A DNA stretch of 48,442 bases. It comes from a bacterium (GTDB lineage: Bacteria; Myxococcota_A; UBA9160; UBA4427). A program made the translations under genes and the position numbers. Location of the stretch: assembly GCA_030432735.1 (NCBI GenBank), contig JAUIMK010000003.1, forward strand, positions 1 to 48,442. The letters run 5' to 3'. Positions 24,307-33,695 of the stretch are shown one piece after another. The notes under the pieces are model-generated. The model did not search any database, was not told the DNA's origin, and saw nothing but the letters and a program-made list of their open reading frames with translations. Positions within the stretch are counted from its first letter, which is position 1. Each line of letters begins with the position of its first letter.

Positions 24307-24804
24307 GTGCCCCGAACCTCCTTCGAAGACCTCAACTGCTCGATCGCGCGCAGCCTGGACGCGCTCGGCGACGGCTGGACGATGCTGATCCTCCGCGACG
24401 CGTTCTTCGGCGTGCGCCGCTTCGCGGACTTCGAACGCGACCTCGGGATCTCGAAGAACGTCCTCGCGGCCCGCCTCCGTGCGCTCGTCGAGCACGGGAT
24501 CCTCGAGCGCGTCGACGAAGGCGTCCACGGCGAGCGCTTCGAGTACGTGCTGACGCCGAAGGGCGAAGCGCTCCTGCCCGTCCTGACCGCGCTCCGGGAA
24601 TGGGGCGACCGGTGGGTGTTCGGCGAAGGCCACGAGCCCTACGTCGTCCGCGAACGGACGACCGGGAAGCGTCCCGATCCCCTCGTCGTGCGCGGGGCCG
24701 ATGGCCGTGCCCTCACCCGACGCGACCTGCGCGGAGAAGCGGGCCCCGGCGCCGACGAGACGACGCGCCAGCGCTTCGGCCGACGACGCGCGGCGAAGGC
24801 CTGA
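24307..24804 (+). CDS. HxlR-family transcriptional regulator
   Basis: A 165-residue winged-helix regulator. The only plausible start is GTG 24307 (VPRTSFEDLNCSIARSLD). The N-terminal Cys in LNCSIARSLDALGDGWTM is the conserved HxlR cysteine, often redox- or aldehyde-sensing. Then come FADFERDLGISKNVLAARLRAL and HGILERVDEG, ending in a basic tail. It lies 95 bases from the divergent molybdopterin gene and may control it or the downstream DUF385 and VOC genes. Confidence 0.9.
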   Translation: MPRTSFEDLNCSIARSLDALGDGWTMLILRDAFFGVRRFADFERDLGISKNVLAARLRALVEHGILERVDEGVHGERFEYVLTPKGEALLPVLTALREWGDRWVFGEGHEPYVVRERTTGKRPDPLVVRGADGRALTRRDLRGEAGPGADETTRQRFGRRRAAKA

Positions 24805-24850
24805 CCGCCCCCTCTTCCCGCCGCTCTCCGAAGCGACGACATGGAGTGAC

Positions 24851-25357
24851 ATGAAGTTCTCACAGCTCGCCGTTCGCCTCGCGGTCACGCCCTTCGGTGC
24901 CGCGCTCGATCGCTGGTGCGTCCGCTTCACCGGCGAGAGCCCGGTGTCCTGGGTCTTCGCCCGCTCCGAGGGCGTCGACTACAACCCGCCGATCCTGTTG
25001 ACGACGCGGGGACGCAAGACGGGGCGCGAACGGACCGTGGTCCTGCCGCATTTCGATGCCGATCACGTGATTCCCGGCGCCGTCGCGATCGTCGGCTCTC
25101 GTGGCGGGATGCCGACGGATCCGCATTGGGCCCGCAACCTGAGGGCCAGCCCGGAGGCGCGGATCTGGTACCAGCGGCGCGAGATCCCGGTCGACGTCCA
25201 CCTGCTCGAGGGCTCGGCCCGCGACCCGCTGTGGAAGACGATCACCGAGCGCTCTCCGGTCTACCTCGCCTATCAGGAGCGCGCCTCCGGCCATCGCGAG
25301 ATCCCCGTCTTCGTCCTCGTCGCGAAGGACGGAACCCGACTGGAGGCACCGGCGTGA
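24851..25357 (+). CDS. DUF385/deazaflavin-type nitroreductase family protein
   Basis: A 168-residue protein of the family that includes the mycobacterial Ddn nitroreductase and F420-dependent quinone reductases. Typical stretches are PPILLTTRGRKTGRERTVVL, AIVGSRGGMPTDPHWARNL and ASPEARIWYQRREIPV. Members bind F420 or related flavins; whether this organism makes F420 cannot be judged from the window. GGAG lies four bases before the ATG at 24851. Its stop overlaps the GTG start of the next gene. Confidence 0.85.
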   Translation: MKFSQLAVRLAVTPFGAALDRWCVRFTGESPVSWVFARSEGVDYNPPILLTTRGRKTGRERTVVLPHFDADHVIPGAVAIVGSRGGMPTDPHWARNLRASPEARIWYQRREIPVDVHLLEGSARDPLWKTITERSPVYLAYQERASGHREIPVFVLVAKDGTRLEAPA

Positions 25358-25824
25358 GCAGCGGCGTGAAGTACATGATGCACATCGGGATCTGCGTGGC
25401 GGATCTCGCTCGCTCGATCCGCTTCTACCGCGATGGCCTCGGGTTCAGCGAAGGCCCCGAGCTGACGGTGGAGGGCGAGCCGACGGCCACGATGCTCGAC
25501 CTGCCCTCGGACATGCGTCTCGACGCGATCTACCTCGACCGCGAGGGCTTCCGGATCGAGCTCCTCTCGTACCCGAAGCCGGGCGTGATCGGCGAGGCGA
25601 AGGCGCGGCCGATGAATCGGCTCGGCCTGACCCACTTCGCCCTGCGCGTCGACGACCTCGACGCCGCCATCGAGCGCGTCGAAGCCCACGGCGGCGCCCT
25701 CGTCGAAGGCTCCCGCATCCGCAACGACGCCTTCGAATCGGACCTCTGCTACGTGACCGACCCCGATGGCGTCCGTCTCGAGCTCGTCCAGGTCGTCGCC
25801 GATCCGACCCGCCCCGGCCGCTGA
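25354..25824 (+). CDS. VOC-family glyoxalase/dioxygenase-like protein
   Basis: A 156-residue single-chain vicinal oxygen chelate protein with two beta-alpha-beta3 modules. Module 1: MMHIGICVADLARSIRFYRDGLGF, ending at RIELLSY. Module 2: LTHFALRVDDLDAAIERVEAHGG, ending at DGVRLELVQ. Metal ligands H10 (MMHIGI), E67-type (IELL), H (LTHFAL) and E (RLELV) are in place. The GTG start at 25354 has GGAGG seven bases upstream and overlaps the DUF385 stop (GTGA). Substrate unknown; glyoxalase or detoxification roles are common. Confidence 0.88.
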   Translation: MSSGVKYMMHIGICVADLARSIRFYRDGLGFSEGPELTVEGEPTATMLDLPSDMRLDAIYLDREGFRIELLSYPKPGVIGEAKARPMNRLGLTHFALRVDDLDAAIERVEAHGGALVEGSRIRNDAFESDLCYVTDPDGVRLELVQVVADPTRPGR

Positions 25825-25893
25825 CGCCGGACTGGCCCGAAGCCTCGGCACACGGGCCAACGACGGACCCGGCGGGCGCCCCGAGCCGGAGGA

Positions 25894-26670
25894 TCAGCCC
25901 GCGTCTTCGAACTTGATCAGCCCGCCGCCGTCCAGCACCCAGGTCTGGCCGGTGATCCAGCGCGCGCTCGCAGCCGCGAGGAAGAGCGCGGCGCCCGCGA
26001 CGTCCTCGGGCTCGCCGAGGCGGTGGAGCGGGTAGTTCTTCGCGACCTTCTCGCCCCGGCCCTTCTCCCAGAGCACGCGGGCGAAATCCGTCTTCACGAG
26101 GCCCGGCGCGAGGCAGTTCACGCGGACCCCCGGCGCCAGCTCGGCCGCGAGCTGCTTCGTCATGTGGATCATCGCCGCCTTCGTGATGTCGTAGACACCG
26201 AGGATCGGACTCGTCGCCAGCCCGCCCACGCTCGCGATGTTCACGATGGCGCCGCCGTTCTCCTTCATCCACGCGTTCCAGACGCGCTGCGTCCAGAAGA
26301 GCGGCGCGGTCAGGTTCGTATCGAACGTCTTGTCCCAGGCGGCGCGTGGCGCTTCGATCGTGGGCCCCGCGTAGGGATTCGTGGCGGCGTTGTTCACGAG
26401 GACGTCGATGCGACCGAAGCGGTCGAGGGTCGACTGCACGACCCGGTCCGCGTCTTCGTCCCGTCCGATGTGACCGGCTTCGTAGGCGACCGCGCCGCCG
26501 ATCGCCTCGGCGGCTTCCCGGCAGCTCTCTTCCGAGCGCGAAGTGATCATGACCTGCGCGCCCGCGTCGGAGAAGACCTGCGCGATGCTCCTGCCGATGC
26601 CACGCGAGCCGCCGGTGACGATGGCGACCTTGCCGTCGAGTCGAATGTCCATGCCGCGCACGGTAGCCAT
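25894..26670 (-). CDS. Short-chain dehydrogenase/reductase
   Basis: A 258-residue classical SDR. Motifs: VAIVTGGSRGIGRSIA, VNNAATNPYAG, NIASVGG, the catalytic YDITK, and RVNCLAPGLVKTDFA. The C-terminal GQTWVLDGGGLI is typical of 3-oxoacyl reductase-like members. I prefer the ATG at 26670 with GGGAGA eight bases upstream; the ATG at 26652 (MDIRLDGK) is the alternative. It is divergent from the DapB-like reductase, with about 100 bases between. Confidence 0.92.
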   Translation of the reverse strand: MATVRGMDIRLDGKVAIVTGGSRGIGRSIAQVFSDAGAQVMITSRSEESCREAAEAIGGAVAYEAGHIGRDEDADRVVQSTLDRFGRIDVLVNNAATNPYAGPTIEAPRAAWDKTFDTNLTAPLFWTQRVWNAWMKENGGAIVNIASVGGLATSPILGVYDITKAAMIHMTKQLAAELAPGVRVNCLAPGLVKTDFARVLWEKGRGEKVAKNYPLHRLGEPEDVAGAALFLAAASARWITGQTWVLDGGGLIKFEDAG

Positions 26671-26772
26671 GCGCGTCGTCTCCCGCCGCGACGTCGAGTT
26701 TCGATTCGCCGCCCGTGGACCTAGACTGGGCGGTCCCACGATTTTCGCCCCACGATCCCGAGGAGACGAGTC

Positions 26773-27825
26773 ATGCCCCATCGCGTCGTTCAATGGACGA
26801 CCGGGAACGTCGGTCGCCGGTCCGTCCGCGCGATCGCCGCCCACCCCGAGCTCGAGCTCGTCGGCTGCTATGCCTGGGGCGACGACAAGGTCGGTCAGGA
26901 CGTCGGCACCCTGGCCGGGATCGAGCCGCTCGGAATCCAGGCGACCCGGGACGTCGACGCGCTGATCGCGCTCGCGCCGGATTGCGTCTCCTACAACCCG
27001 CTCTGGCCCGACGTCGACGTGATGTGCCGCCTCCTCGAGAGCGGCATCCACATCGCGACCACCGCCGCGTTCATCACCGGCCACGGACTCGGCGAGGAAG
27101 CCCGCGCGCGCATCGCCCGGGCCTGCGACAAGGGCCAGGCGGCGATCTTCGGTTCGGGCATGAACCCGGGCTTCGCGAACCTTCTCGGCCTGGTCTCGGC
27201 CGGAATCTGCGACCGCGTCGACAAGATCACCGTGACCGAATCCGTCGACGCGACCGGCTACGCCTCCGCCGAGACCCAGCAGAGCGTCGGCTTCGGCCAT
27301 CCGATCGATCATCCCGGCCTGCACGACATGGTGGAGAGGGGAACCGCGGTCTTCGGTGACGGCGTCTACATGATGGCCGACGCGCTCGCGGTCGATCTCG
27401 ACGAGGTGCGCTGCGAATCGGACTTCGCCGTCGCGACCGAGGACCACGACCTCGGCTTCATGCGGATCGACGAAGGCTGCGTCGCCGGCGTCAAGGCGAG
27501 CTGGCATGGTCTCGTCGGCGGCCGCTCCGTCATCGAGCTGCGCGTGCTCTGGAAGATGGGCCAGCACATGGAGCCCGATTGGCCCCTCGAGCACGGCTAC
27601 CTCGTCCGCGTCGACGGGCAGCCGGAGGTCCGGACGAAGCTCGAGATCCGACCGCCCAAGGGCTTCGAGGCGAAGAGCTTCGAGGATTTCATGCAGCTCG
27701 GCATGATCATCACGGCGATGCCGGCGATCAACGCGATCCCGCACCTCTGCCGGGGCGCCGAGCCCGGCATCCGCGGCTACGCAGACTTTCCGCTCATGAC
27801 GAGCGCGGGGCTCGTCTCCGCCTAG
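26773..27825 (+). CDS. DapB-like NAD(P)-dependent reductase
   Basis: A 350-residue protein with a dihydrodipicolinate-reductase-type Rossmann domain: HRVVQWTTGNVGRRSVRAIA, then LELVGCYAWGDDKVGQD. The middle has the SGMNPGFANLL stretch typical of a subgroup that includes 2,4-diaminopentanoate dehydrogenase and related actinobacterial proteins. It is longer than DapB and is not expected to act in lysine synthesis. GAGGAG lies upstream of the ATG. Substrate unknown; oxidation of an amine or keto acid is a fair guess. Confidence 0.85.
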   Translation: MPHRVVQWTTGNVGRRSVRAIAAHPELELVGCYAWGDDKVGQDVGTLAGIEPLGIQATRDVDALIALAPDCVSYNPLWPDVDVMCRLLESGIHIATTAAFITGHGLGEEARARIARACDKGQAAIFGSGMNPGFANLLGLVSAGICDRVDKITVTESVDATGYASAETQQSVGFGHPIDHPGLHDMVERGTAVFGDGVYMMADALAVDLDEVRCESDFAVATEDHDLGFMRIDEGCVAGVKASWHGLVGGRSVIELRVLWKMGQHMEPDWPLEHGYLVRVDGQPEVRTKLEIRPPKGFEAKSFEDFMQLGMIITAMPAINAIPHLCRGAEPGIRGYADFPLMTSAGLVSA

Positions 27826-27883
27826 CAGTCGGGGCGGACGACGCGGGGCCGTTCGGCGAGGTCGGGCGCTCGGCAGAAAGGCG

Positions 27884-29116
27884 CTAGGCGCCGGCCTGCC
27901 CCTCGCTTCGAACCTTCTCGAGGAAGGCCGCGACGGCGAGGACGGCGTGCTCCGTGCGCGGCGACTGGAAGATCTCGAACGCGTGCTGAGCCCCCTCGAG
28001 CTCCGCGAAGAGGACCGGGGCGTTGCTCTTCTCGCGGAGCGCGGCGACGAACGTCACGGCTTCCTCGGCCATCACCAGGCTGTCGTGGGAGCCCTGGATC
28101 ACGAAGAAGGGCGGCGCCTCCGCGTGCACGCGCCCGAGCGGGCAGACCGACTCCCAGAGCTCCGGATTCTCGTCGGGGCTGCACTTGAAGACCAGCGGCC
28201 CGAGCGCGTCCGCCATCTTGCCGAGCTTGCGATCGTCGGCGCGATCGAGGAAGTCGAAGACGCCGTAGAAGGGCACCGCGGCCGCGAGACGGGTGTCGAC
28301 CTGCTCGAAGCCGGGCTGGAAGCGCGGATCGTTGGCGGTCAACGCGGCGAGGGACGACAGGTGGCCTCCTGCGGAGCCGCCGGTGATGCAGACGAAGTCG
28401 GGGTCGCCCCCGTACTCGGCGATGTGCTCGCGGATCCAGGCGATCGCCCGCTTCACGTCGACGATCTGATCCGGCATCGTCGCCTTCGGGCTCAGCCGAT
28501 AGTTGATCGCGACGCAGACCCACCCGCGCGACGCCATCTCGCGCATGAGGGGGCGCCCCTGCTCGCGCTTGTCGCCGATGATCCAGGCCCCGCCGTGGAC
28601 CTGTAGGAGCACTGGCCGCCGGTCGCCGGGCGCTGCCGCCCGGGGCACGACGAGGTCGAGGAGGTTTCGCCCGCCCTTGTCTCCCGGGAGCGACTCGCCG
28701 TAGGGGATGTCGTAGAGGCGCTTCACGTCGGGATGCGCGAAGCCGAACGGATTCGGGAACCCGTGGAAGGCCGAGACGACGCGATCGACGGAGAGTCCCT
28801 CCGGCGCGAGGGCCGCGGCGAAGGTGCCGCCCGCCGCCACGCTCCTTCGATGGGCTACGAGGAGCAGCCCCCAGGACGCGAGGGTGAGCACCAGCCCCGC
28901 TTGTCCCGTCGGCGCCTCGAGGGCTCCGTACGAGACGAAGATCGCGGTGACCGCGGCTTCGATCGCGAGGGTCCAGAGCACCAGCTCGCCCCGGAGCCAG
29001 CCGACGACGAAGGTCGGCACGAGCAATCCGCCCACGATCCGGACGCGCGGCACGACGGCGAGGCTGAGGAGAAGGCCCACGATGGAGAGGGCCAAAAAGG
29101 CGTTGGGCACGTTCAT
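27884..29116 (-). CDS. Membrane-anchored alpha/beta hydrolase (HSL-type esterase)
   Basis: A 410-residue protein. The first ~100 residues contain about three hydrophobic helices (FLALSIVGLLLSLAVV; IVGGLLVPTFVVGWL; LTLASWGLLLVA). The rest is a hormone-sensitive-lipase-type hydrolase: oxyanion motif HGGAW, nucleophile elbow GGSAGG, the acid in IQGSHDSL and the catalytic His in GAQHAFEI. It likely cleaves acyl esters at the membrane. The ATG at 29116 is used, with AAAGG five bases upstream; the track begins further upstream. Confidence 0.88.
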   Translation of the reverse strand: MNVPNAFLALSIVGLLLSLAVVPRVRIVGGLLVPTFVVGWLRGELVLWTLAIEAAVTAIFVSYGALEAPTGQAGLVLTLASWGLLLVAHRRSVAAGGTFAAALAPEGLSVDRVVSAFHGFPNPFGFAHPDVKRLYDIPYGESLPGDKGGRNLLDLVVPRAAAPGDRRPVLLQVHGGAWIIGDKREQGRPLMREMASRGWVCVAINYRLSPKATMPDQIVDVKRAIAWIREHIAEYGGDPDFVCITGGSAGGHLSSLAALTANDPRFQPGFEQVDTRLAAAVPFYGVFDFLDRADDRKLGKMADALGPLVFKCSPDENPELWESVCPLGRVHAEAPPFFVIQGSHDSLVMAEEAVTFVAALREKSNAPVLFAELEGAQHAFEIFQSPRTEHAVLAVAAFLEKVRSEGQAGA

Positions 29117-29375
29117 CGGAGCCTTTCCTCGATGCGAGCGGGAGACCTCGATCGGGCCTCGGGCCGACATCCCAGAATCGACTCGAGAGTACAAGAGTGA
29201 AGCGCGCGGAAAAACACCGGAATCAGGGTCCGGAGAGGCTTCGTCGGTCGCACGCGAATGAAGGCAGGAAAGACCCGACCGCGCCTCGTTCTGCGGCTCC
29301 CGGAGGCGCGCCGGGTATGCCAGAATCGCCACCCGCCCGCGACGAGCCGGGACGACAGCTTCGGAGTATCCCTGA

Positions 29376-30491
29376 ATGAGCGAAGAGATCGCGAACGTAA
29401 ACCCGCTCGGCCACGCGAGCGACGACGAAGCGCTCCGCGCGCCCTTCCGCGACTGGCTCGCATCGAAGTGGACGGACGTGGAAGACCTCGAGGTCGCGCC
29501 CTTCGAGGTCCCGAAGTCCGGCTATTCCGCGAAGACGGTCTTCGTTCCGCTCGCCTACACGCGAGACGGCCAGCGGGTCGAGGAGAAGGTCTGCCTGCGG
29601 ATCGAGAATCCGGAGCCCGCGATCTATCCGCAGCAGGCGCCCGGCCTCGACGTCGAGATCGAGATCCAATACCGGTCGATGGAGCTGCTCGAGAAGACCG
29701 GCAAGGTCCCGCTGGCGAAGCCGCTCGGCTACGAGGCCGATCCCAGCATCCTCGGCCAGCCCTTCTTCGTGATGGAGTTCGCGGGCGGCGACGTCATGAC
29801 GGAGGATCCGCCGTATACCCAGGCGGGCTTCTTCTTCGACGCGAGTCCCGACGAGCGCCGGAAGATCTACCGGCGCGCGATGCAGCAGATGGTGAACTTC
29901 CACACCATCGACTGGCAGGACGCCGGCTTCGACTGGCTCGTCGCGCCCGGAGCGACGCCTTCGGTCGAGCGGCAGATCGACGTCTGGGAGAGCTACGGAC
30001 GCCGCGAGCTCGGCGACCGGGTCCACGAAGACTTCGAGATCGGCATCGAGTGGCTGCGCAAGAACCTCCCGACGGACCTCCCGCCGGCGCTGTCCTGGGG
30101 CGACTCGCGCCCCGGCAACATCATCTTCCGGAACAACGAGGTCCACGCGATCACGGATTTCGAGAACATCGCCGTGGCGCCGAAGGAGATCGACGTCGGC
30201 TGGTGGATGCTCTTCGATCGCACGATGCACGAAGCGATCGGCAACGAGCGCCCGGCCGGCGAGCCGACGCGGCAGGAGGCGCGCGCGCTCTATGCGGAGC
30301 TCGCTGGCGAGCCGGTGCCCGACACGTTCTATCACGAGATCCTGGGCGGGGTGCGCTACGCGGCCATCGTCGTTCGCGTGATGAACCGCATGGTCGATCG
30401 CGGGCAGCTCCCGGCGGACCACACCATCTGGCTGAACAATCCCGCTGCCACGGCCCTCTCGCAGCTCCTCGACAAGGGCGGACTCCGGTAA
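29376..30491 (+). CDS. APH-like phosphotransferase
   Basis: A 371-residue aminoglycoside/choline-kinase-fold protein. The catalytic loop is SWGDSRPGNIIF, where the usual H-G-D has Trp for His; the catalytic Asp and Asn remain. The metal-binding D-F-E is ITDFENIAV. KVCLRIE may carry the N-lobe contact. GGAG lies upstream of the ATG. Such proteins phosphorylate small hydroxylated compounds; many in soil and marine bacteria are not resistance genes and their substrates are unknown. Confidence 0.82.
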   Translation: MSEEIANVNPLGHASDDEALRAPFRDWLASKWTDVEDLEVAPFEVPKSGYSAKTVFVPLAYTRDGQRVEEKVCLRIENPEPAIYPQQAPGLDVEIEIQYRSMELLEKTGKVPLAKPLGYEADPSILGQPFFVMEFAGGDVMTEDPPYTQAGFFFDASPDERRKIYRRAMQQMVNFHTIDWQDAGFDWLVAPGATPSVERQIDVWESYGRRELGDRVHEDFEIGIEWLRKNLPTDLPPALSWGDSRPGNIIFRNNEVHAITDFENIAVAPKEIDVGWWMLFDRTMHEAIGNERPAGEPTRQEARALYAELAGEPVPDTFYHEILGGVRYAAIVVRVMNRMVDRGQLPADHTIWLNNPAATALSQLLDKGGLR

Positions 30492-30520
30492 CCCGGAGCG
30501 AAGCCCACGGTCCGCCGAAG

Positions 30521-31072
30521 GTGTCCTCCCTCCCCGTCTCGTACGCCCTCACGTCGACCGCTCTGTTCCTGCTGGTGCTCGCCCTCGCCTGCACGTCGCC
30601 GGCGGGCACGCGCCTCGACCTACGGCCCCGTGACGGGTCCCTGCGAGCGGGGCACGAGGTCGAGGTCAAAGCCGGGCCCGCCGTCGAGTTCCTCGAGGTC
30701 GACGGAACGGCGGTCGACGCGACCGGTCTCGTGCTCGCACCGGGAAGACATGCCATCCGCTACCGCGTGCGTCGCCACCTGCGCAAGGTCAGCGACATGC
30801 TCGACGGCGTGTTCCACATCGGAGAGTGCCGCCTCGAGATCGACGCGCTGCGCGGCTTCGACTACGAGGTGCGCTACGCCGCCCGCCAGGAGACCGGCGC
30901 GACGCGCGGCCCGGGCCTCGGCGCGGGCGCGCAGGCGCAGCGCTTCCGAACGCAGATGGTCCTCGAGAACACCGTCACCGGCGATCTCGTCCCCCTGCCC
31001 TGCGAGCTCGGCTTCGATTGCCGCCGGCTGAAGGACGGCGTGCGCCGCTCTCGCTTCTGCGTGCTCGACTGA
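30521..31072 (+). CDS. Small lipoprotein of unknown function
   Basis: A 183-residue protein, most likely starting at GTG 30521 because it gives a lipoprotein signal (YALTSTALFLLVLALAC). No Shine-Dalgarno is evident. The mature part is rich in Arg, with DLRPRDGSLRAGHEVEVKAG, then a strand-rich core and a late Cys pair (LPCELGFDCRR). It lies 29 bases after the APH-like gene and may share its transcript. No family is recognised. The ORF track fuses it to an upstream shadow. Confidence 0.65.
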   Translation: MSSLPVSYALTSTALFLLVLALACTSPAGTRLDLRPRDGSLRAGHEVEVKAGPAVEFLEVDGTAVDATGLVLAPGRHAIRYRVRRHLRKVSDMLDGVFHIGECRLEIDALRGFDYEVRYAARQETGATRGPGLGAGAQAQRFRTQMVLENTVTGDLVPLPCELGFDCRRLKDGVRRSRFCVLD

Positions 31073-31103
31073 CGCGGCGCGCGCTGGATCGACGCCCCGG
31101 GAC

Positions 31104-33101
31104 TCAGTCCGGCAGCGCGTAGGCGACGAGCGCGTCGCCCGGCTTCGTGCCGAGGAGCATGTGTCCGCCGGCCGCGATCACGACGTACTGCTTGCCGTCC
31201 GGGTCGAGGCGATACGTCATCGGCGTGGCCTGCGCGCTGGCGGGGAGCCGCGCCTTCCAGAGCTCTTCGCCCGTCTCGGTCGCGAAGGCGCGCACGTAGG
31301 CGTCCGTCGTCGCCCCGATGAACGTGAGGCCGCTCGCGGTCGTGATCGGCCCGCCCAGGTTCGGCACACCGATATCGCCGAGGAACCACCAGATGGGCCA
31401 CGGTGCGAGGTCCCGCGCGTTGCCGAGCGGCACTTCCCAACGCACGTCGCCGGTCGCGAGGTCCACGCCGACCAGGGTTCCCCACGGCGGCGGGTTGCAG
31501 GGCGCGCCCAACATCGGCGAGAGGAGCGGGTAGCGCTCGAGGGCATAGGGCGTGCCGAGCTGGGGCTCGAAGCCGAAGGCCGGCTCCTCGCCCCCGTTCG
31601 CCTCGACCATCGCGTCGTACTCGGCCCGCGGCACCATCCGGATGTAGGTCGCGATCCGCTGCGTGTTGACGACGAGCATCCCCCGTCCCTGGTCCACCGA
31701 GAGCGAGCCCCAGTTGAGACCGCCGACCATGCCCGGGTACTGGATCGTGCCCTGGGTGCTCGGCGGCGTGAAGATCCCCTCCGAGCGCGCGGCCTCGATG
31801 ATCTCTCGACAGGCGGCCTTCTCCCAGGGCGTGAAGCCGAAGGCGTCCTCCGGCCGGAGTCGGTCCGGGTGGAGCGGCGGCGGCTTGACCGGGAAGGGCT
31901 GCGTCGGCGAGAGCTCCGTCTCCTCGGGCACGCCGCGCCGCGGCACGCGCCGTTCCTCGACCGGGAGGAGCGGCTCGCCCGTACCGCGGTCGAGGAAGAA
32001 GAGATGCCCCATCTTGGTCGCGGCGATCACGCCGGGACGCGTCCCGCCCTCCGTCGGAAAGTCGAAGAGCACCGGCTGCGCGCCGATGTCGTAGTCCCAG
32101 ACGTCGTGGTGAACGGTCTGGAAGTTCCACACGACCTCGCCGGAATCGCCGTCGAGGGCGATGATCGAGCTCGAGTAGTAGTCGAGGCCGTCGCGGTGAC
32201 CGCCGTAGTAGTCGGGGCTCGTGTTCCCGGTCGGGACGTAGATCAGATTGCGCACGGGATCCGCCGACAGCGCGGTCCAGGCGTTCGAGGTCCCACGACG
32301 GTACTCACCGGTCCGGGTCGTGACCTCTCCGGGCACGAGCGCGTTCCAGGCCCACAATCGCTTCCCGGTCCGCGCCGAGTACGCGCGGACGACGCCGCTC
32401 GGCGCGTCGACCCGCCGATTGTCGAGGACCATCGACCCGGTCACGATCCGATCGCCGAGCACGACCGGCGGCGACGTGACGCCGTACTCGCCGGGACCGA
32501 CTTCGCCGATCCCCTCCGTGAGGTCGACCGTTCCGTCCTCGCCGAAATTCGGGCAAGGCTCGCCGGTCAGGGCGTCGAGAGCGATCAGGCGCGCATCGAT
32601 CGTCCCCGTGAAGATCCGCGTCGCGCAGTGTGCCCCCGGCTGCGCACGGGCATCGGTCCACGCGCTCACACCGCGGCAGTTGAGCAGATACTGCCCTGCG
32701 AGACTCACCTTCGGGTCGTACTTCCAGCGCTCCTCGCCGGTCTCCGCGTCGAGCGCGATCACCTTGTTGAAGGGCGAGCAGACGTAGAGGGTGTCGTCGA
32801 CCAGGATCGGGGTGTTCTGGAAGGTCGTCGACGCCGGCGTGCCGTGGGCCCCGACCTCGCCGAGGGTGCCACCGAGGATGTCGCCGTGGTTGTAGGTCCA
32901 GGCCACCTCGAGGTTCGAGACGTTCTCCGGGGTGATCTGATCGAGCACCGAGTGCCGCCGCCCGCCCGCATCACCGCCGTAGCTGTCCCAGCCGGCGACG
33001 ACGTCGCTCTCGTTCGGCGCGACCGAGCCCGAGTCACCACAACCGGCGACGAACGAGAGCGAGACGACGGCGAGAATCGGAGCGAGGCGATTTCGGAACA
33101 T
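31104..33101 (-). CDS. PQQ-dependent dehydrogenase lipoprotein (Gcd/quinate dehydrogenase type)
   Basis: A 665-residue lipoprotein: VVSLSFVAGC signal and AGGAAGG before the ATG. It is a beta-propeller of PQQ repeats: NKVIALDAETGEERWKYDP, DARLIALDALTGEPCP, SGEVVWNFQTVHHDVWDYD, ATGDVRWEVPLG and ETGEELWKARL. VHHDVWDYDI and PTGNTSPDYYGG are typical for soluble domains of membrane glucose/quinate dehydrogenases. It oxidises a polyol or sugar acid in the periplasm, feeding electrons to quinone or cytochrome. No PQQ biosynthesis genes are in the window. It follows a SnoaL-like gene on the same strand. Confidence 0.92.
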   Translation of the reverse strand: MFRNRLAPILAVVSLSFVAGCGDSGSVAPNESDVVAGWDSYGGDAGGRRHSVLDQITPENVSNLEVAWTYNHGDILGGTLGEVGAHGTPASTTFQNTPILVDDTLYVCSPFNKVIALDAETGEERWKYDPKVSLAGQYLLNCRGVSAWTDARAQPGAHCATRIFTGTIDARLIALDALTGEPCPNFGEDGTVDLTEGIGEVGPGEYGVTSPPVVLGDRIVTGSMVLDNRRVDAPSGVVRAYSARTGKRLWAWNALVPGEVTTRTGEYRRGTSNAWTALSADPVRNLIYVPTGNTSPDYYGGHRDGLDYYSSSIIALDGDSGEVVWNFQTVHHDVWDYDIGAQPVLFDFPTEGGTRPGVIAATKMGHLFFLDRGTGEPLLPVEERRVPRRGVPEETELSPTQPFPVKPPPLHPDRLRPEDAFGFTPWEKAACREIIEAARSEGIFTPPSTQGTIQYPGMVGGLNWGSLSVDQGRGMLVVNTQRIATYIRMVPRAEYDAMVEANGGEEPAFGFEPQLGTPYALERYPLLSPMLGAPCNPPPWGTLVGVDLATGDVRWEVPLGNARDLAPWPIWWFLGDIGVPNLGGPITTASGLTFIGATTDAYVRAFATETGEELWKARLPASAQATPMTYRLDPDGKQYVVIAAGGHMLLGTKPGDALVAYALPD

Positions 33102-33172
33102 GGAGCCTTCCTGTGGCCGCCGAGGACGTGGCGGCGTGCGGGCACGCAGTCTAGACCGGTGGACCCCGGCCG

Positions 33173-33622
33173 CTAGTCGTCCAGGGGCGACGACTGCCCG
33201 ACCGGATCGAAGAGGCGGCGCTGGGCATAGTGCGTGTCGAGGTGTTCGTGGATCTCGGCGATCCGGCCGTCGCGAACCGTGAAGACGAAGACGTACTGGT
33301 TCTCGTAGGGGGCGCCCTTCGCCGTCGTCGCCGTCATCGTCATCTCGACGAAGACATGCTCGTCGGAGGCCGCCCGCGCCGTCGGCCGGATGTCGAGGGA
33401 GCCGGCTGCGTAGAGATCCACGCCGCCTCCCATGCCCGCGAGCACGGCGTCCTTTCCCACCCAGGGCCCCGGCATCGGCGAGCTCTGGGGCGTCCGCCAG
33501 ACCACGTCGTCGGTGAAGAGATCCCCGATCTCCGGATCGCCGCTCGCGACGGCCGCGAAGTACCGGTCGATCAGCTCGAGATTCGGGTGGACGGGGCGCG
33601 GGTCGGATCGGGATTCAGCCAT
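33173..33622 (-). CDS. SnoaL-like nuclear transport factor 2 family protein
   Basis: A 149-residue protein with the SnoaL layout: ELIDRYFAAVASGDPEIGDLFTDDVVW, GPWVGKDAVLAGM and the strand-rich end YENQYVFVFTVRDGRIAEIHEHLDT. The His/Asp residues in HEHLDT are often in the pocket. Enzymatic role unknown. It lies 71 bases upstream of the PQQ dehydrogenase in the same direction and is probably co-transcribed with it. Confidence 0.88.
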   Translation of the reverse strand: MAESRSDPRPVHPNLELIDRYFAAVASGDPEIGDLFTDDVVWRTPQSSPMPGPWVGKDAVLAGMGGGVDLYAAGSLDIRPTARAASDEHVFVEMTMTATTAKGAPYENQYVFVFTVRDGRIAEIHEHLDTHYAQRRLFDPVGQSSPLDD

Positions 33623-33695
33623 CCGGGTACGGTAGCCTCCGGAGCCCGCGGATCGGCCGATCCTTCGACGCCCGATCGACGACGAGAGGATCTCC

